Shown piece by piece: positions 13,501-25,784 of a stretch of 64,000 nt of DNA (positions are counted from its first letter, which is position 1; every line of letters begins with the position of its first letter). A program made the translations under genes and the position numbers. The notes beneath the pieces are model-generated. The model worked only from the letters and a program-made list of their open reading frames with translations, searched no databases and was not told the origin of the DNA. Source of the stretch: Tetrahymena thermophila SB210. Its lineage: Eukaryota; Ciliophora; Oligohymenophorea; Hymenostomatida; Tetrahymenidae. Location of the stretch: contig NW_002476317.1 in the NCBI RefSeq assembly GCF_000189635.1, positions 434,001 to 498,000 of the forward strand. Direction: 5' to 3'.

Positions 13501-14986
13501 TTATTCAGATGGTACTCTCGATAGAAATTTAATGTTAGCAGAGGAGTATTAACAAATCTCTACAAATGATTAAAATAAGTAACTCTAATCACCAAGTGAA
13601 AATGAAAAAGAAGGAAATAATTAAAATCAATAATACTAAGAATCTTCAGGCTAAATGCTTTTATCTGGCTCAACTTAATAATCAAATCAAACTGGACTTA
13701 CGTGCAGTGTAGAGCAAATTGGTTGTAGCCTTAAAGACTCAAATTAGTAAAAGGATGTACTAACTTCTAAAAATAAAGAAAAAGATCAGAAGCAAGTGAA
13801 AAGCTGGTAAATTTTAAAGAGCTAAACATTTGTTATTTAAAAGTACATTGAGAAACCTATGCTTATAAAAGGAAGAAAATTTGATATGAGAATGTTTGTA
13901 TTAGTAACTCATACAATGGATAGTTACTTTTACAAGTGTGGATATATCCGTACAGCGAGTGAGATATATAGAATGGATGATTTAGATAACTAATTTATTC
14001 ACCTTACTAATAATGCTGTATAAAAATATGCTAAAAATTATGGAGAGTTTGAAGATGGAAATATTCTGTCACTAGAATAGTTTGATCAGTTTATAAAGTA
14101 AGCAGGTAATAAATACGAAGGCTTAGATCTTTTTGGTAAAATAGTTCCTACAATAAGAGAAATTTGCTTAATAACTCTAGCAAGTGCTAAAAAAAAATTA
14201 AACTCACAAGATAGAAAGTATTGCTTTGAGATGTTTGGATTTGATTTTTTTATTGATGAGGACTACAAGGTGTGGCTGATTGAAGTTAATACAAACCCTT
14301 GTATAGAAGAATCTAATTAATATTTGCATTAATTAATGCCACGTTTGCTGGATGATACATTCAAATTAACTATAGACTAAATATTTCCTCGCCCAGGAGG
14401 ATCAGGCAATAACTAGCAATAACAAAAATAATAGTAAAATTAAATGTAATCCTCTTAAATGATAAATGGAAACAGTAAATTAAATAAGAGAAATTCATCA
14501 CTTATTTCTTAATAGGTCCCAAATAATCATTAATCAAGTGATCGTAATCTGTAAGAATTGCAGTCAGTAAAAATTACAAGTAATATATAACAAAAAAAAG
14601 AAAATATATTATAATTTCATTAATAATCCCCTTCTAAATATGAAAACGAGGATAATTCACAGTAAAAGAATTTCTAAACTCCTCTAGAAAATATAAATCT
14701 AAATTAAAATGAGAACAAAGAAAATACTAGAGACCAAGACAATAATAGTAATGTTGGATCAGATTTACAGAAACAAAGTAGAAAAAGAGAGAAATTTCAA
14801 ATATAAGGACACAATGACGATGAAAATCTATGGCAATTTATGGCAAATTTAAATAAATTTAATTACTCTACTTATAGTTATTAAACTCTTAGTAGCATTG
14901 CTCCTAATCAGTACCACCCACTCAAAGAATTATATACAAACTCTAGTAAATTAGCAAACTAAAAAAATAGTAAAAAGAAAGAATGA
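10514..14986 (+). CDS. Tubulin-tyrosine-ligase-like (TTLL) family enzyme
   Basis: Single 4,473-bp exon, 1,490 aa, TGA at 14984-14986. The first 780 or so residues are disordered Gln/Asn/Ser-rich. The TTL ATP-grasp domain follows. It has an N-terminal lobe (WWCEFNSETQQGSYNFRW, about residue 810), the ATP-binding strand and loop WLLKTTIYNRGRGIELF (about 965), VIQKYIEKPMLIKGRKFDMR (about 1105), the FIHLTNNAVQKYAK motif (about 1160) and the metal/ATP-binding end FGFDFFIDEDYKVWLIEVN with NTNPCIEES (about 1240-1265). TTLLs ligate Glu or Gly to tubulin tails, mostly on ciliary and cortical microtubules; glutamylase versus glycylase activity cannot be decided here. Two oddities: a Gln/Ser-rich insert of about 100 residues (990-1095) inside the catalytic domain, and a C-terminal 220-residue N/Q-rich tail. 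Confidence 0.9.
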
Positions 14987-16494
14987 GTAAAAACAAATAT
15001 AAAATAAATATACCAAGTGATATTCCCCTTTTACTTGTCATTCAGCACAGTTCAAAAATGCCAAAAAAAACTAGTATATTTTTAGGAAAACTTTAGCATA
15101 ATGGTTTTTTGATCATATCGAGGGAAACGCTGTAATTATCTTTTAAATATTATAATAAATTTAATATAAGTTAGTAAGTAAATAAATAACCGTTTAATTA
15201 TTTGATTTAAATTAAAAATACTTCTTAAAAAAAATAATAACTTTAAAATGAAATAAAAATAATTTATTATTGTAAATTTATTGTTCTTTAAAATTATTTT
15301 GATTAAATATTTATTTATTGCTTAAAATCTCAATTACATATAATATCTATACTATCTATATCTTGGGTTAAAGTTTTTATTATGAATAATAACTGCTTTA
15401 TATAATTAAAAGCATTTTTATGAATTACTCCCAGAAACATATCTCAAATTTCTTAAACATCTTTGAATATTTTATGTAGAGATCAAAAATTTGTACTGAA
15501 ATAATTATTAGATTTATACTCATATAGTTAATGTTAGTTTAACTTTATTAAGAAATAATTCAATTTAAAATCAGACTTTTTATTTAGATGGATTAATTTA
15601 ATTTCCTACTAAATATCGATATGGTTTAAAACTGAATTTAAAAATAAAAAACATAGATTAATTAGTCATAAAATAAAAGATGATTGGTAAATTATGAGTT
15701 TTATTGATTATTTATTTACAAAAAAAGATTAATTTCTCCTCAATTTAATTAATATATTTGAAAGATGGAAAAGTAAGTTGCATCCAAAAACAAATTTTTT
15801 GATTTCCAAAAATTATTATCAAAGGAATACTTGATATGATTTATCTAGTAAATATCTAAAAAAACAGATGGAAAAATTTACTGAATAAAATATTTGGAGA
15901 GAATATTATTAATTGACTTTAAGGAGTTAAAATTCTTTTTTTTAATGCAAAACAATGAATTTTTTATTTAAATAGATGTATTAAGATAATATTTTTGCAA
16001 ATTTTTTTCCTTAAATTAAATTAATTTAAAGACCTTTTTAGATTAAATCATTATCAAAACTTACGACTAATAAAAAAAACTATAGGAAATAAAGGAGTTA
16101 TCAATATTGTTTTATTTAAGTTTTACAAAAAATAAATAATCATAATTAATAAAGTTTCATTCATACATTTAACTTAATTTGATTTCCTTGGTTTATGTAT
16201 GAAAAATATATTTATTGATCAACCTTATCAAATAATAATAATAATAATAACTCCAATAAACAAACAAACAAAGAAACAATTAAAGACAAAATTTATTTGA
16301 AGAATTAATAAAGAGAAGGGAAGAACAGAGGAGAAGAATACATAAAAATACTAAATAGTATATTTAAAGTAGCAAAAATTAAGTAAAGAGTAATACAAAT
16401 TCAACCAAGGACAGTTCAAAATCTGCTTTTATTATATTTTTGGTAAATTTAAATTATATACTATTGCATCACTTAGCATAATTATTGTTCTATA
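14987..16494. other. AT-rich intergenic spacer
   Basis: No coding frame recognised. An (AAT)n run lies at 16231-16250 in the likely upstream region of the next gene. The final 200 bases are purine-rich. Confidence 0.6.
16231..16250. repeat. (AAT)n microsatellite
   Basis: Six to seven AAT units in the spacer about 250 bases upstream of the small gene at 16495. Confidence 0.8.
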
Positions 16495-16937
16495 ATGGAG
16501 AAAGAACTGGATAGTTAGTAGATTAAAATGGAAGAAAATAATAACAATAACAACAATAACAATAGCATCAATAATAGCAACGGTATCAAAGATTCCTCTA
16601 ACACTAATAACTAAAATGGAGCTTAAAAAAAGAGTAATTTAAGTTAACCGAATTAATAAAAGGTATCTAGGTAAAAGAAAAAGCTTCAATGGAAGGAGGA
16701 AGTAGATATAGTTGTTGTAGAAAACCTTAAGGAGTATAACATGCAATCAAATGATTTTGAAAAAAGTGCTTGTCGTTGCAATGTATTTTAATCAAGCTTC
16801 TTTGTTACCTGTTCTGCATGATAACTATATTTGTCTATGCTAGCTCTTTTCAAATTTAATCAAATTATAATGGTTTCTAGTGTGATTAGAAGCACCCTCA
16901 AAAACACAGATATTGCAAATTGATAATGAATGAATGA
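16495..16937 (+). CDS. Small Asn-rich protein, weakly like protein phosphatase 1 inhibitor PPP1R11/YPI1
   Basis: Two exons, 16495-16782 and 16881-16937, give 114 aa. The 98-bp intron starts GTATTT and ends TTCTAG at phase 0. Without splicing the frame would stop at 16819-16821 after 108 aa. The N-terminus is acidic then Asn-rich; a basic stretch leads to KKKLQWKEEVDIVVVENL and a Cys-containing end, EKSACRCN, then CDQKHPQKHRYCKL from exon 2. PPP1R11/YPI1 inhibitors have a basic stretch, a V/L-x-W PP1-docking motif, an acidic spacer and a KSxxCC(C/I) cluster followed later by Cys/His. The order matches, but the spacing is longer and Cys residues are fewer. The link is tentative. It could equally be a ciliate-specific small protein. 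Confidence 0.5.
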
Positions 16938-17990
16938 ATTAATAATCTCAAAAGCCACTACTATATAATCTCATAAACAAAAATATTTTTAGAAATAAAC
17001 AAAGAATAAGTAATAAAAATTATTAAAATATTCTAAAAATTAAAGTGTAAAAACAAAAAAACAAGCTATTTAATCATAAAGCTTAACAGATACGATGTTT
17101 AGCATTAAATAAATATTTATTTGAAATAACTAGGATAAATATGATACCTCTAATTATGTACTCAATCTATTACTCAGATTAATAGATGGATATCTATTGT
17201 CTATCTACTTAAGGAATTAATAAAAAACTTCGATAATATTATCAAAATAATCTTAAAATAAATAAAATAGCTAAATAAATTTTAGTAGATAGAGAAATTA
17301 AGCAGTACTTACTTACTTATTTTAAATCTGAAAAGTGACTAAGTCAAGCAATTGGTACTTATTTTACAAAGTGGTAAGTAAAAATATATAACTAATTAAC
17401 AATAAGTTTAAGCAGAAAAAAAGTAAACAAATAAATAAATAAATTATCAAGTAGTAATCAATGAATGGCAACTATAACTTATATAAATAAATAAATTCTA
17501 TCATTTAATTTTTTAATATCTTCACTTATTAATTATTAATAGTATTATCTGTATTGAGTGTTTTTCTTCCTATACTAGAAATATTAAAATTTGTGCGATG
17601 GAGCTATTACAATTTAAATAAATATCATACATAATTTATTATTATTTCAAAACTTAGCTGATCAAAAGTTTTTAATTCATTTAGCATTCATTTAAATAAA
17701 GCATAAGTTTCTTTTCAATCAATGAAATATTAATTTTTAAAAATAAATTGAGAAATTAAAATTATTAGTTGATTTATTTGATAATATTTTATAAAATTGA
17801 CTTAGAATTAGAAACTTTTTTTCAAATACATTTATTTATTTGTAATTTGATAAAGCATTTTAAATAAAAGGCATATAAAAAGATAGCTAAATATTAATCA
17901 TACATCTAGACAATTAATATTTATTATCAATAAGATACTAATTTAATATATCGTATTTACAAATTTTATAAAAGTCAGTATAGGGACATT
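16938..17990. other. AT-rich intergenic spacer
   Basis: No coding frame recognised in about 1 kb between two plus-strand genes. An additional 5' exon of the WD gene could be hidden near the right end, but no clear one was found. Confidence 0.5.
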
Positions 17991-19540
17991 ATGATAGGAT
18001 TTAGCTCAATTGTTCTAACTTAAGATAAAAATTATTTATTAGCAGGAGATTTTTATGGTTTTATTCACATATTTCCTATTAAATATCTATTGGTAACACT
18101 TATTTACTTTTGATTTAACTTTATGAATTTTATTAGTTATTATGATAATTGCTACATATGTATTTACAAAATAGAAAAATCATCATCTGAGTACTATACA
18201 AGAAGAGTAATTCAAAGAATACAAGTAGTAAAAATATTTAGCATTTAATTTTACAATTCAAAAGGATGGTCTATAAATAAACTTGCTTCTTTGAAGTAGC
18301 CAAGTATGCAATTTTAGATATGAAGATATTATCTACAGGAGAACTTATATTAGCTGATCGCGAATCAGTGAAACTCCTCTCAGCCTAATTTTTAAATAAT
18401 GCAATATCTGCTTCACTGAATTAAAGCGTACCTAGAAGTTTATTAAGCCCAAATATATACTCTAATGATATGAAAAAATATAAAACAGTAAATTTTACAA
18501 CATTTCATACTAAATCTAAATATTAAATATCCTTTTAATTTTAGAGTGAAGATTAATAAATAAAAGCCTTTTTGTGCAAAAATGAAGTAATTCCTAATAA
18601 AATATCAAGTAATTATAAACTAATTGTAGTTTTTATTAATACTAGAATATTTATGTTGGCACTGATAGTGGTTAAATTATCATCTTTGATAAAATGAGTG
18701 AAAAAATAAAAAACGAATTTAATACAGCTTAGTATTTAAATGAAGCAATTAAAGATTCAACTTCAAGAAACTTAAATCCACTAATTAATCTCAAATAAAA
18801 TCCTATATCATCAATGATCTTGGCCAAGGATGGATAATTAATCATAGGATCATAAATAGGAGTCATTCAACTATGGAAAATCCAAGAAAACGATAACTTA
18901 GAATATATAAGAACTTTCAAGCATGAATAAAATTGCTTTTTTGAGTAAATTTACACAACAGAAGTATTTTATAGCACTCTAGTAAATAAAAAAATATAAT
19001 AACAAAATAATAAATTTATTTTTTAAATGTAGTTTTGTGGTCATAATGGATTTATAACTGCATGGGATATCTAAACAGGAAATCTTAAGTATGTTATTAA
19101 TGCATAAAAGGATGTCTACTTGATCAAAGTTGTAGATGAAAATGTTAAATTTTAAATTTACATAGATATAAATTACTAAATAATTTTAATTTTTTTTTAT
19201 TAGAGGATTTTGGTTGGAGGAGATAGTAAATATATCAGCTACTATAATATTAATAACGGCTAAAAAATAAAGTCTATTTCTACAACAAACAATGCAAATC
19301 TTTCTCTTTACTATGAATTCACATCTTAAAATACAGAAATTGACACCTCAAATGTAAGTTATTTTATATAGTTAAATTCATCATCTATTTTTATTTATTT
19401 TTACTAATTAGCTTTTAATTACTGCTGGGTCTTCACCATTTTTAGATGTCTTCTACAATAACCTGAGAATATTCTTACTCACAAATCCTAATACAAATGA
19501 AATTTAATAGTTAAAACTTTAATCTTAAAATTTAGATTGA
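17991..19540 (+). CDS. WD40-repeat protein
   Basis: Seven exons are proposed: 17991-18092, 18137-18190, 18265-18586, 18646-18981, 19033-19143, 19204-19353, 19412-19540 (TGA 19538-19540). All introns are 44-74 bp, GT...AG, and phases agree from exon 2 onward. The exon 1/2 junction leaves the frame inconsistent, so the first exon or its donor is probably wrong or an upstream exon is missing. The protein is about 400 aa. It carries repeated propeller-blade strands: NYLLAGDFYGFIHIFPI, GELILADRESVKLLSAQF, NIYVGTDSGQIIIFD, GQLIIGSQIGVIQLWKI, FCGHNGFITAWDIQTG and RILVGGDSKYISYYNI. These are the x-G-x-x-x-G-x-I-x-x-(W/F/Y)-(D/K) pattern of WD40 blades. It is likely a scaffold protein; no specific partner can be inferred. 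Confidence 0.75.
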
Positions 19541-19971
19541 TTAGATTAATTGGTCCTATATTAATTACAATAAAGTTTTCTATAAATTTTTATATTATCA
19601 TCAAAATAGTATATATTTATGTATCAACAACTAATTTATTAGCCTATTAACTAATAAATATCTCAAATTAATTAAATAATCATTTTATTTATTTTTAAAT
19701 TGCTAATTTATTTTGTTAAGTGGTTTAAACACCAAAAATTTAATTTAAAAAAATTATCACTAAATATTTATTAATTTTATACAACTGACTAATATAAAAA
19801 ATAGTTTTTCCTTACTTTTATAATAAGTATCAAATATTAGAGTATAAATAAATACATTAATTTTATATGCAATTAATTGAAATTACCATCTATCTTTAAC
19901 TTCATTGAAATAAATTTAAACATACTTATATAAATTTAGATTTTATATTTAAAGAAATAGATTTATTTAAA
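19541..19971. other. Short convergent intergenic region
   Basis: Lies between the 3' ends of the WD gene (+) and the B-box GTPase gene (-). It is A/T only in character and should contain both 3' processing regions; no terminator structure was seen. Confidence 0.5.
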
Positions 19972-21337
19972 TCATATTATTTATGATATATTTTCCAATA
20001 AATTAATAATTGAGTTAAGGTTTGATGTATCTACTTATTATTAGCTACGAATGCAGTGCTCTTTAGTGAAATTATCAAGTTGTTCTTATGAAACTTCTTA
20101 ATTTTCTTCATTTTTGATTATTTTTGTTAAGATAAATGGGAAATTATTATGTTGATCAGCATGTAAACCAAACTCGATAAATAAAGTAATCCACTTATCA
20201 AGTTCTTATAGTGATTCATTAGAATCATATAGTAATATGACTCCATCAACATTTTTGAGTAAACTTTTATTCTAATGTATTATCTCTTCATCTCCAGATA
20301 TTTCTTGCAAAGTAATTAAAATCTTTTTGGTGCACAGAGCCAAATCATAGACATATACCATATTTCTTTGTATATGAGCTGATATATCAGGTTGGAATTC
20401 TCTATGTATTAAGGTATTTATAAGAGTACTTTTGCCAATATTACTTTTTCCTAGTAATAAAAATTTTTTTCTCTCTCTTTTTGTAGAGCTTGACGATTAC
20501 TTTTTCAGTAATGGTAAATTTTCATGATCTTTTAAATAATTTTAAAAATTAAGCATACTGTAAGCTTAAAATAAATTTACCATTAGAATTATTGCCACTG
20601 TTTATTACTTGATCTTAATTGTTAGAAGATTTTCTTTTTGGAGAAGAAGAAGGAGAAAATATGTCCAAGTTTTTGTCAGCTTTCATAAGCTAAGGTAATT
20701 CATGAACAAGCTACTTGCTTAAGTCTTTGAAATTTAAACTTTATTCAATCTTAATTATATCATTAAAGGTTTCTTCCAACTCTTAAATCTAAAGCTTTCT
20801 TTCTTCTGAATTAACTATTTTCTAGTTTAAAAACTTCTCAAATTCATTCTAATCCAATTGATCATCGCTTAACTATTTAATAGCTTCCGAAATAACTACT
20901 ATTGGACTAACTTGTATAAACTTTTCGGTTAATTCTAATAAAGTAGCTGAGTCTCTACCTAATCTTTCTTTATATTTTTTTTCAGCTTCATCAATTAAGA
21001 TATTAACATTTTTTCTGAATGCACTAAAAATAGCCTCTATTTTCTCTTCTCTCTCTTCTTAGTTTTCATCAAGAACCCAATCACAAATTTTATTGAATAC
21101 TTCTTCACCTTCTTTCTTCCATATTGGAATATCAAAAATATCAGATTTTTCATAATCTACATAATCCTTTAAGTAGATTATTTCCTATTGATGACTTGAA
21201 TGTAATCCTTCTAGTATACACTTAGAGCATATCAATTTTTAGCTTTAATGGCAACTAGAGCTAATACAGACAGCAATAAATTGCTTAAGCTCGTGTCCTT
21301 CTAAGTTACACTTCTGTTTTTGGCTACCAGTAGACAT
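19972..21337 (-). CDS. B-box zinc finger / coiled coil / Ras-like GTPase fusion protein
   Basis: Two exons, 20581-21337 and 19972-20528, with a 52-bp intron; 437 aa, stop TGA 19972-19974. Residues about 10-50 form a B-box-like zinc finger: CNLEGHELKQFIAVC, CHQSQKLICSKCILEGLHSSH. A Glu/Lys-rich helical region of about 180 residues follows (KKYKERLGRDSATLLELTEK, EERKLQIQELEETFNDIIK), then a Ser-rich linker. From about residue 275 there is a Ras-superfamily G domain: P-loop LLLGKSNIGKSTLINTLI, then TLQEISGDEE where WDTAGxE is expected, and NVDGVILLYDSNESLQELDKW matching the Rab/Ras strand before the G4 motif. G4 itself is FILTKI rather than NKxD, so nucleotide binding may be altered. The layout parallels TRIM23/ARD1 (RING, B-boxes, coiled coil, ARF) but with no RING and a Ras/Rab-like domain. 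Confidence 0.85.
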
Positions 21338-21897
21338 TATATATTTATTACTAACTAACTGTTTTTCTTTAATATGACTTTAAATAAATAAAAAATTTTA
21401 TCTATATTTAATAAAATAAAAATTTTATGATTTAAGTAAGAATGATCAAAAATTTTTGTTAATTAATTTATCTATTTTTATTTAGTATATAGAGTTTTTC
21501 TTTCTTATCATATACAATCAAAAAAAAAATAAATAATTGAGAGTGCTTATCAATATCAATTATGTAAAAATGTTGATTTAAAATAAATGATAATATTTAA
21601 TAGATAGAAATTAATATTCAAAATCTATATTAAGCTTTCTTATTTCAAGTTTAAAAATAACAAAAAAAATATTGTCTTAGCTATTTAATATTTGAATTAT
21701 TTGCATTTTTATAAATAAAATTAGAAATTCTACATTTTATAAATAAACGTTTTACTTATTTTAATAAATACATTAGCATTTATTTTTTAAATGTTAATTA
21801 TAGTATTAATTTTTTTTGCAGAGATCATTATTCAAACAATATTTAATTTATTTACTTATTTATAGTTCTGATATTAGTTAGGTATTTTATTTAAAAA
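21338..21897. other. Divergent promoter region
   Basis: 560 bases between the starts of the B-box GTPase gene (-) and the LRR gene (+). It presumably contains both promoters; the sequence is plain A/T with no distinct shared motif. Confidence 0.5.
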
Positions 21898-23532
21898 ATG
21901 AATAAATAAAAGCAAAAAGGTAAATAGATTTATTTAAGAATGATATCATCTATTCGAAAGTTAGAACTATATCCATTTTCCTTATTGTTTTTCTTTAATA
22001 TTTGAAAATAGCAATAGTTCCTATATACAGCGATTATGAAGATAAAATATGGTGGTAGTATGTTGAATATAGCGAGCAATAAAACTAATAGTTCGAAGAT
22101 TTTTTTAAAAAAAACGCTAAAGATTTACCTAATTATATAACGAATGACTTTTTTTAAACATTAAATAATATTCATAAATTAATTGGACTAAAGCCTCACC
22201 CTGTTTTAGCAGAAGAACCTTTGTATTTCTAAGAAAATCATGGGATTAAAAATAATGGATAGATTTCGTAGGAAGAATTGGGATAAGTACAAATTTAAAA
22301 TAACAATGCACCTTCAACAAATGATATTTAAGAATCTAAATATGTTTTTTTGCTTTTCTAAAATATTAGAGTTGACTAATTTTCTTTGAAAATAATTCAA
22401 CTAATTCTACCTAACTTTAATAATTTGTGTGCACTCAAATTTTGTAACAATAATTTTAGTTAATAATCTATCAACCTATTACTTTAATTGATAAACCAAC
22501 CTAATTGCCCTATTACTAAGTTATTTTTTGAGTGGAATCCTCTTAGGCAGGACTTAATGCAATCATTTATTCCAGCACTGTAAAAATTAACTGATTTTTT
22601 TAGCTTTAATTTTCCATATAATATTTCTTAAATAGATTTATATTAATTTATGTTTTGTTTATAGTTTGATGCAAGACTTATTTTATTAAATATGCAAAAG
22701 TAAGTGTGTTGAAATAAATAAATAAATTATTTTCTTTTTATAAAAGAGGATTAACTCAATTAGAGTTTTTGGTGCTACGTTCTTGCTAGATCACCGATGA
22801 AATTCTCATTAGCCTTGTTGATAATTTTAAGTCTAACCCTAATTTAAAATTAAAATATTTGGAATTGTATCATAATAATTTAAAAGGCGAAGGTAATTAT
22901 TTGAATTTCACAACTAAAAAATAAATACTATTTTTTAAAAATAAATTTTATTTAATGATGGCAATATTATAATATTTTCAATCATTTTTGGATTTATCAA
23001 TAAAGGGATAAAAGCATTAGGTTAGTTTATAGAGAAATATTAAAAGTTTGAGTATATTGGGCTATCTAAGAATGGAATCCAAAATCTAGAGAATTTAAAA
23101 GAAATGTTTCAAGCTATTGGGAAAAAAGTAATGAGCTAAGAAGAACTAGCATTTTATAGGGAAAAAGAAAAAGAGAAAGAAGCTATAATATAGAAAGCAA
23201 CAAAAAATAAAAAACGTATTACTGAAGATATGTATCCTCACCTTGATCCCATAATTTAGATGCCAGACGGCTGTATTTTAAATTAAAAAAATAAATTTTC
23301 AAGTTTATTAATTTTTTGCATAAAATAAATAGAATTTGCTACTGTCAGAAACACCCAAATGAAAATGCTCAACCTTAGTTTAAATAGTATAAGTGAAGCA
23401 GAATCAGAGTAATTAGAAAAGTTTTTATCAAACATAACTGAAGATCTTTAAATTGTCTTGTATCATAACAACTTTGAAGGAAAGTACAAAGAAAAACTTA
23501 AAAAGAAGTATAGGAAAAACATTTAGATCTGA
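21898..23532 (+). CDS. Leucine-rich repeat protein (RNI-like)
   Basis: Five exons with matching phases: 21898-21919, 22012-22699, 22747-22892, 23006-23272, 23333-23532; 440 aa, TGA 23530-23532. The last intron (23273-23332) also reads through in frame, so it may be retained. LRR segments with the LxxLxLxxN/C pattern are visible: NNLCALKFCNNNFSQQS, ITKLFFEWNPL, LTQLEFLVLRSCQITDEIL, LKYLELYHNNLKGEG, FEYIGLSKNGIQNLENL, KMLNLSLNSISEAESEQLE and LQIVLYHNNFEG. A Lys/Glu-rich helix (about residues 325-350) interrupts the repeats. The 28-residue periodicity and N-rich turns fit the ribonuclease-inhibitor-like class seen in many ciliate and axonemal LRR proteins. The tiny first exon makes the start less certain. 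Confidence 0.78.
22492..22506 (+). other. Near match to the chromosome breakage sequence, inside coding DNA
   Basis: The 15 bases TAAACCAACCTAATT match the Tetrahymena Cbs consensus TAAACCAACCTCTTT, as I recall it, at 13 of 15 positions. It lies within an exon of the LRR gene (codons for INQPN), so it is most likely a chance or non-functional match. Confidence 0.3.
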
Positions 23533-25784
23533 GGCATATTGATCAAATTTGAATATAAAAGATTAATGAGAAGAAAATCAATTATTTATTTATTTATGAT
23601 AATTCAATATAAAAAATATTTTGGCTTGGTTGTATCAACAACATAAAATTTATTTAATTTAAAAAAAAAACATTATTTATTAAAAAATAAGCAACATTTA
23701 AATGTTTTTATTATTGACTTTTTTCAAAAAATTAAAAGAGAAAAGCTAAATTATTTGAACATATTATTGTTATAGTATGATGATTTTTCTCTTAAAAATA
23801 ATTAAAAAATTATATTTTTCCAGTAAATAAAAACTTGGCAATTATCAAATTTATACTCCCATTCTTAGATTTAATTTAGGATTAACATATTTTGTCTATA
23901 TATTTTGACTATATCAAATAAAAAATGAAAAGATACTAATATTATTAGAATGGTAAAAAAGTTGAATGAATATGTTTTGGGTTATAAAAAAGTGTTTTGA
24001 AAATTGAAGCAATTTAACATGAAATAAAATTTGCAAATTTAAAAATTTATTAATTCCTTTTTAAAAATTTAATTACTTTTTTATCCAAGATTATATTTTT
24101 TTTTAAAAATTGAAGTAAAAATTTATTTTAGTTTTTATATAGGCTGCGATTTAGAATTTAGAAATTCTAGTATTAAAAGTAGCTAATCAAAAAATTTAAA
24201 AGCTTGAATCATATTATTAAATTAAATGCCTGTTTGGTTATTGTAATTTATTTATCTCACTTAAAATAAAATTTAAATCGAGAAAATATTTATAAAATAA
24301 TTGTATTTTTTTATTTTTTTTTTTTTTGTTCATTAAAAAATCTCAAATCCTAGATTATTTCTTATCCCTTTTATTATTTTAATCTATGGCTATATTTTTA
24401 AAAATGAATTTTCATGTTATATTAAGCTTTACAATATTAATTATTTATATAAAAATAAAAGATGAATTTAAAACTTTATATAACGAAAAATTAATTGTCT
24501 GGTTTTTGTTTACTTGCGATTGATTACATTTGAAATGAGAGAAATCAAAAATTTTATATTATAAATGATAATTAAAATCATTCATAATTTTGCTTATTAA
24601 TTGGATAATTTATATACAATTTCATCATATTTGAATTATTTGTTAGTTATAATATTAGGTGTAATATAACACAAATAGTATTGACAGAATACTGAATTTT
24701 TTCGTCTTTAGTCAATATTTAGTATCTTGTTTACAGATTATTTCACATATATTAAATTTGTTACTCAATCAATAAATCTAATAAAAAATTAACAAAAAAT
24801 TAAATTCTTTTGAATATAATTGCTTGAAATAAAAAAATGAAAAATAAAAATATTCTATCTATGTTTATTATTCTAACTTTTTTCAATAAATCTAATAAAT
24901 CTGAAACTAGAAAAAAACATTTTTATAATTGGCAATCCAAATTTTTTTTACTGTCATTATTTTTTAAATGAATATACAAGATTAAATAGTTGAAGGATTG
25001 AAGAAAAAGATCATAATCATTTAAATTACTTTAGAAGGTAAAGCTTTTTTTTATATGTATTAAATATTGACTATATTTCTTAGCTTGAATTATTTATTGA
25101 TTGCTAAATTAAGATTGAAAAATATAATGAATTAAATAAAAACATCAAGAAATTCACTTTATATAATTTCCTTTTAATATAAATAAATTTTTTTATAAAC
25201 AAATTTCTGAAAAACACCTTTAAAGTTAAGGTAATAGGAAGAATTACACAAATTACATAAGATTATAAAAAAGAAGAAAGAAGAAAATAAAAAATATAAA
25301 TAAGAATTTACAATATTTTTACATAAAAAAATCAATTTCTTAAAAATTTCGGAGCAATCCTCTGATAAAACATATTAACTTTTACTTAAAAATTCTTTTA
25401 TCGCTTAAATACATCTAAATTTGATCTAAAATGCAAAAAGAAAAGCCTCAGAGGCGTATAATAAAAATGAATTTTGCCGCAAACTAAGGTAAAAATGAAC
25501 CAGATGGAAATAACATTTTTTTCTAAAGTAATCTTTTGAGCCATTTTGAGTAAAAAGGATGTCACAATAAAAATGAAGATTAGCCTTCTCAACAATTTCA
25601 ATAAAATAAAAACCAAGAAATCAAGGACTCAAATATCTTTTAATGCAAAGAGCATAAAAGCCAGGCTATTTTTGTTTGCTAGGATAACTCTTGCACTTCT
25701 CAAAGTAAATAAGGATGTTCTAAATGTATGAATATATATCACTATAATCATAGTAATGTTATCATGATTGAGGGATCGTAATAA
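23533..25784. other. AT-rich intergenic spacer
   Basis: About 2.25 kb. An ATG at 24968 with a good donor at 25038 was examined, but its acceptor frame stops at once. A TGA-free stretch at 25084-25363 has no recognisable protein character. The 25398-25731 segment has slightly higher GC and small ORFs on both strands; it is more likely the leader/promoter region of the next gene than a gene itself. Confidence 0.45.

Noticed and set aside
24968..25363. Possible two-exon gene starting MNIQDQIVEGLKKK with a good GT donor at 25038
   Set aside because: The donor phase and the acceptor at 25082-25083 bring an immediate TGA; the downstream open stretch has no protein-like pattern.
25398..25731. Small ORFs on both strands before paralogue A
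   Set aside because: They overlap each other on opposite strands, and the segment is best explained as leader/promoter sequence.
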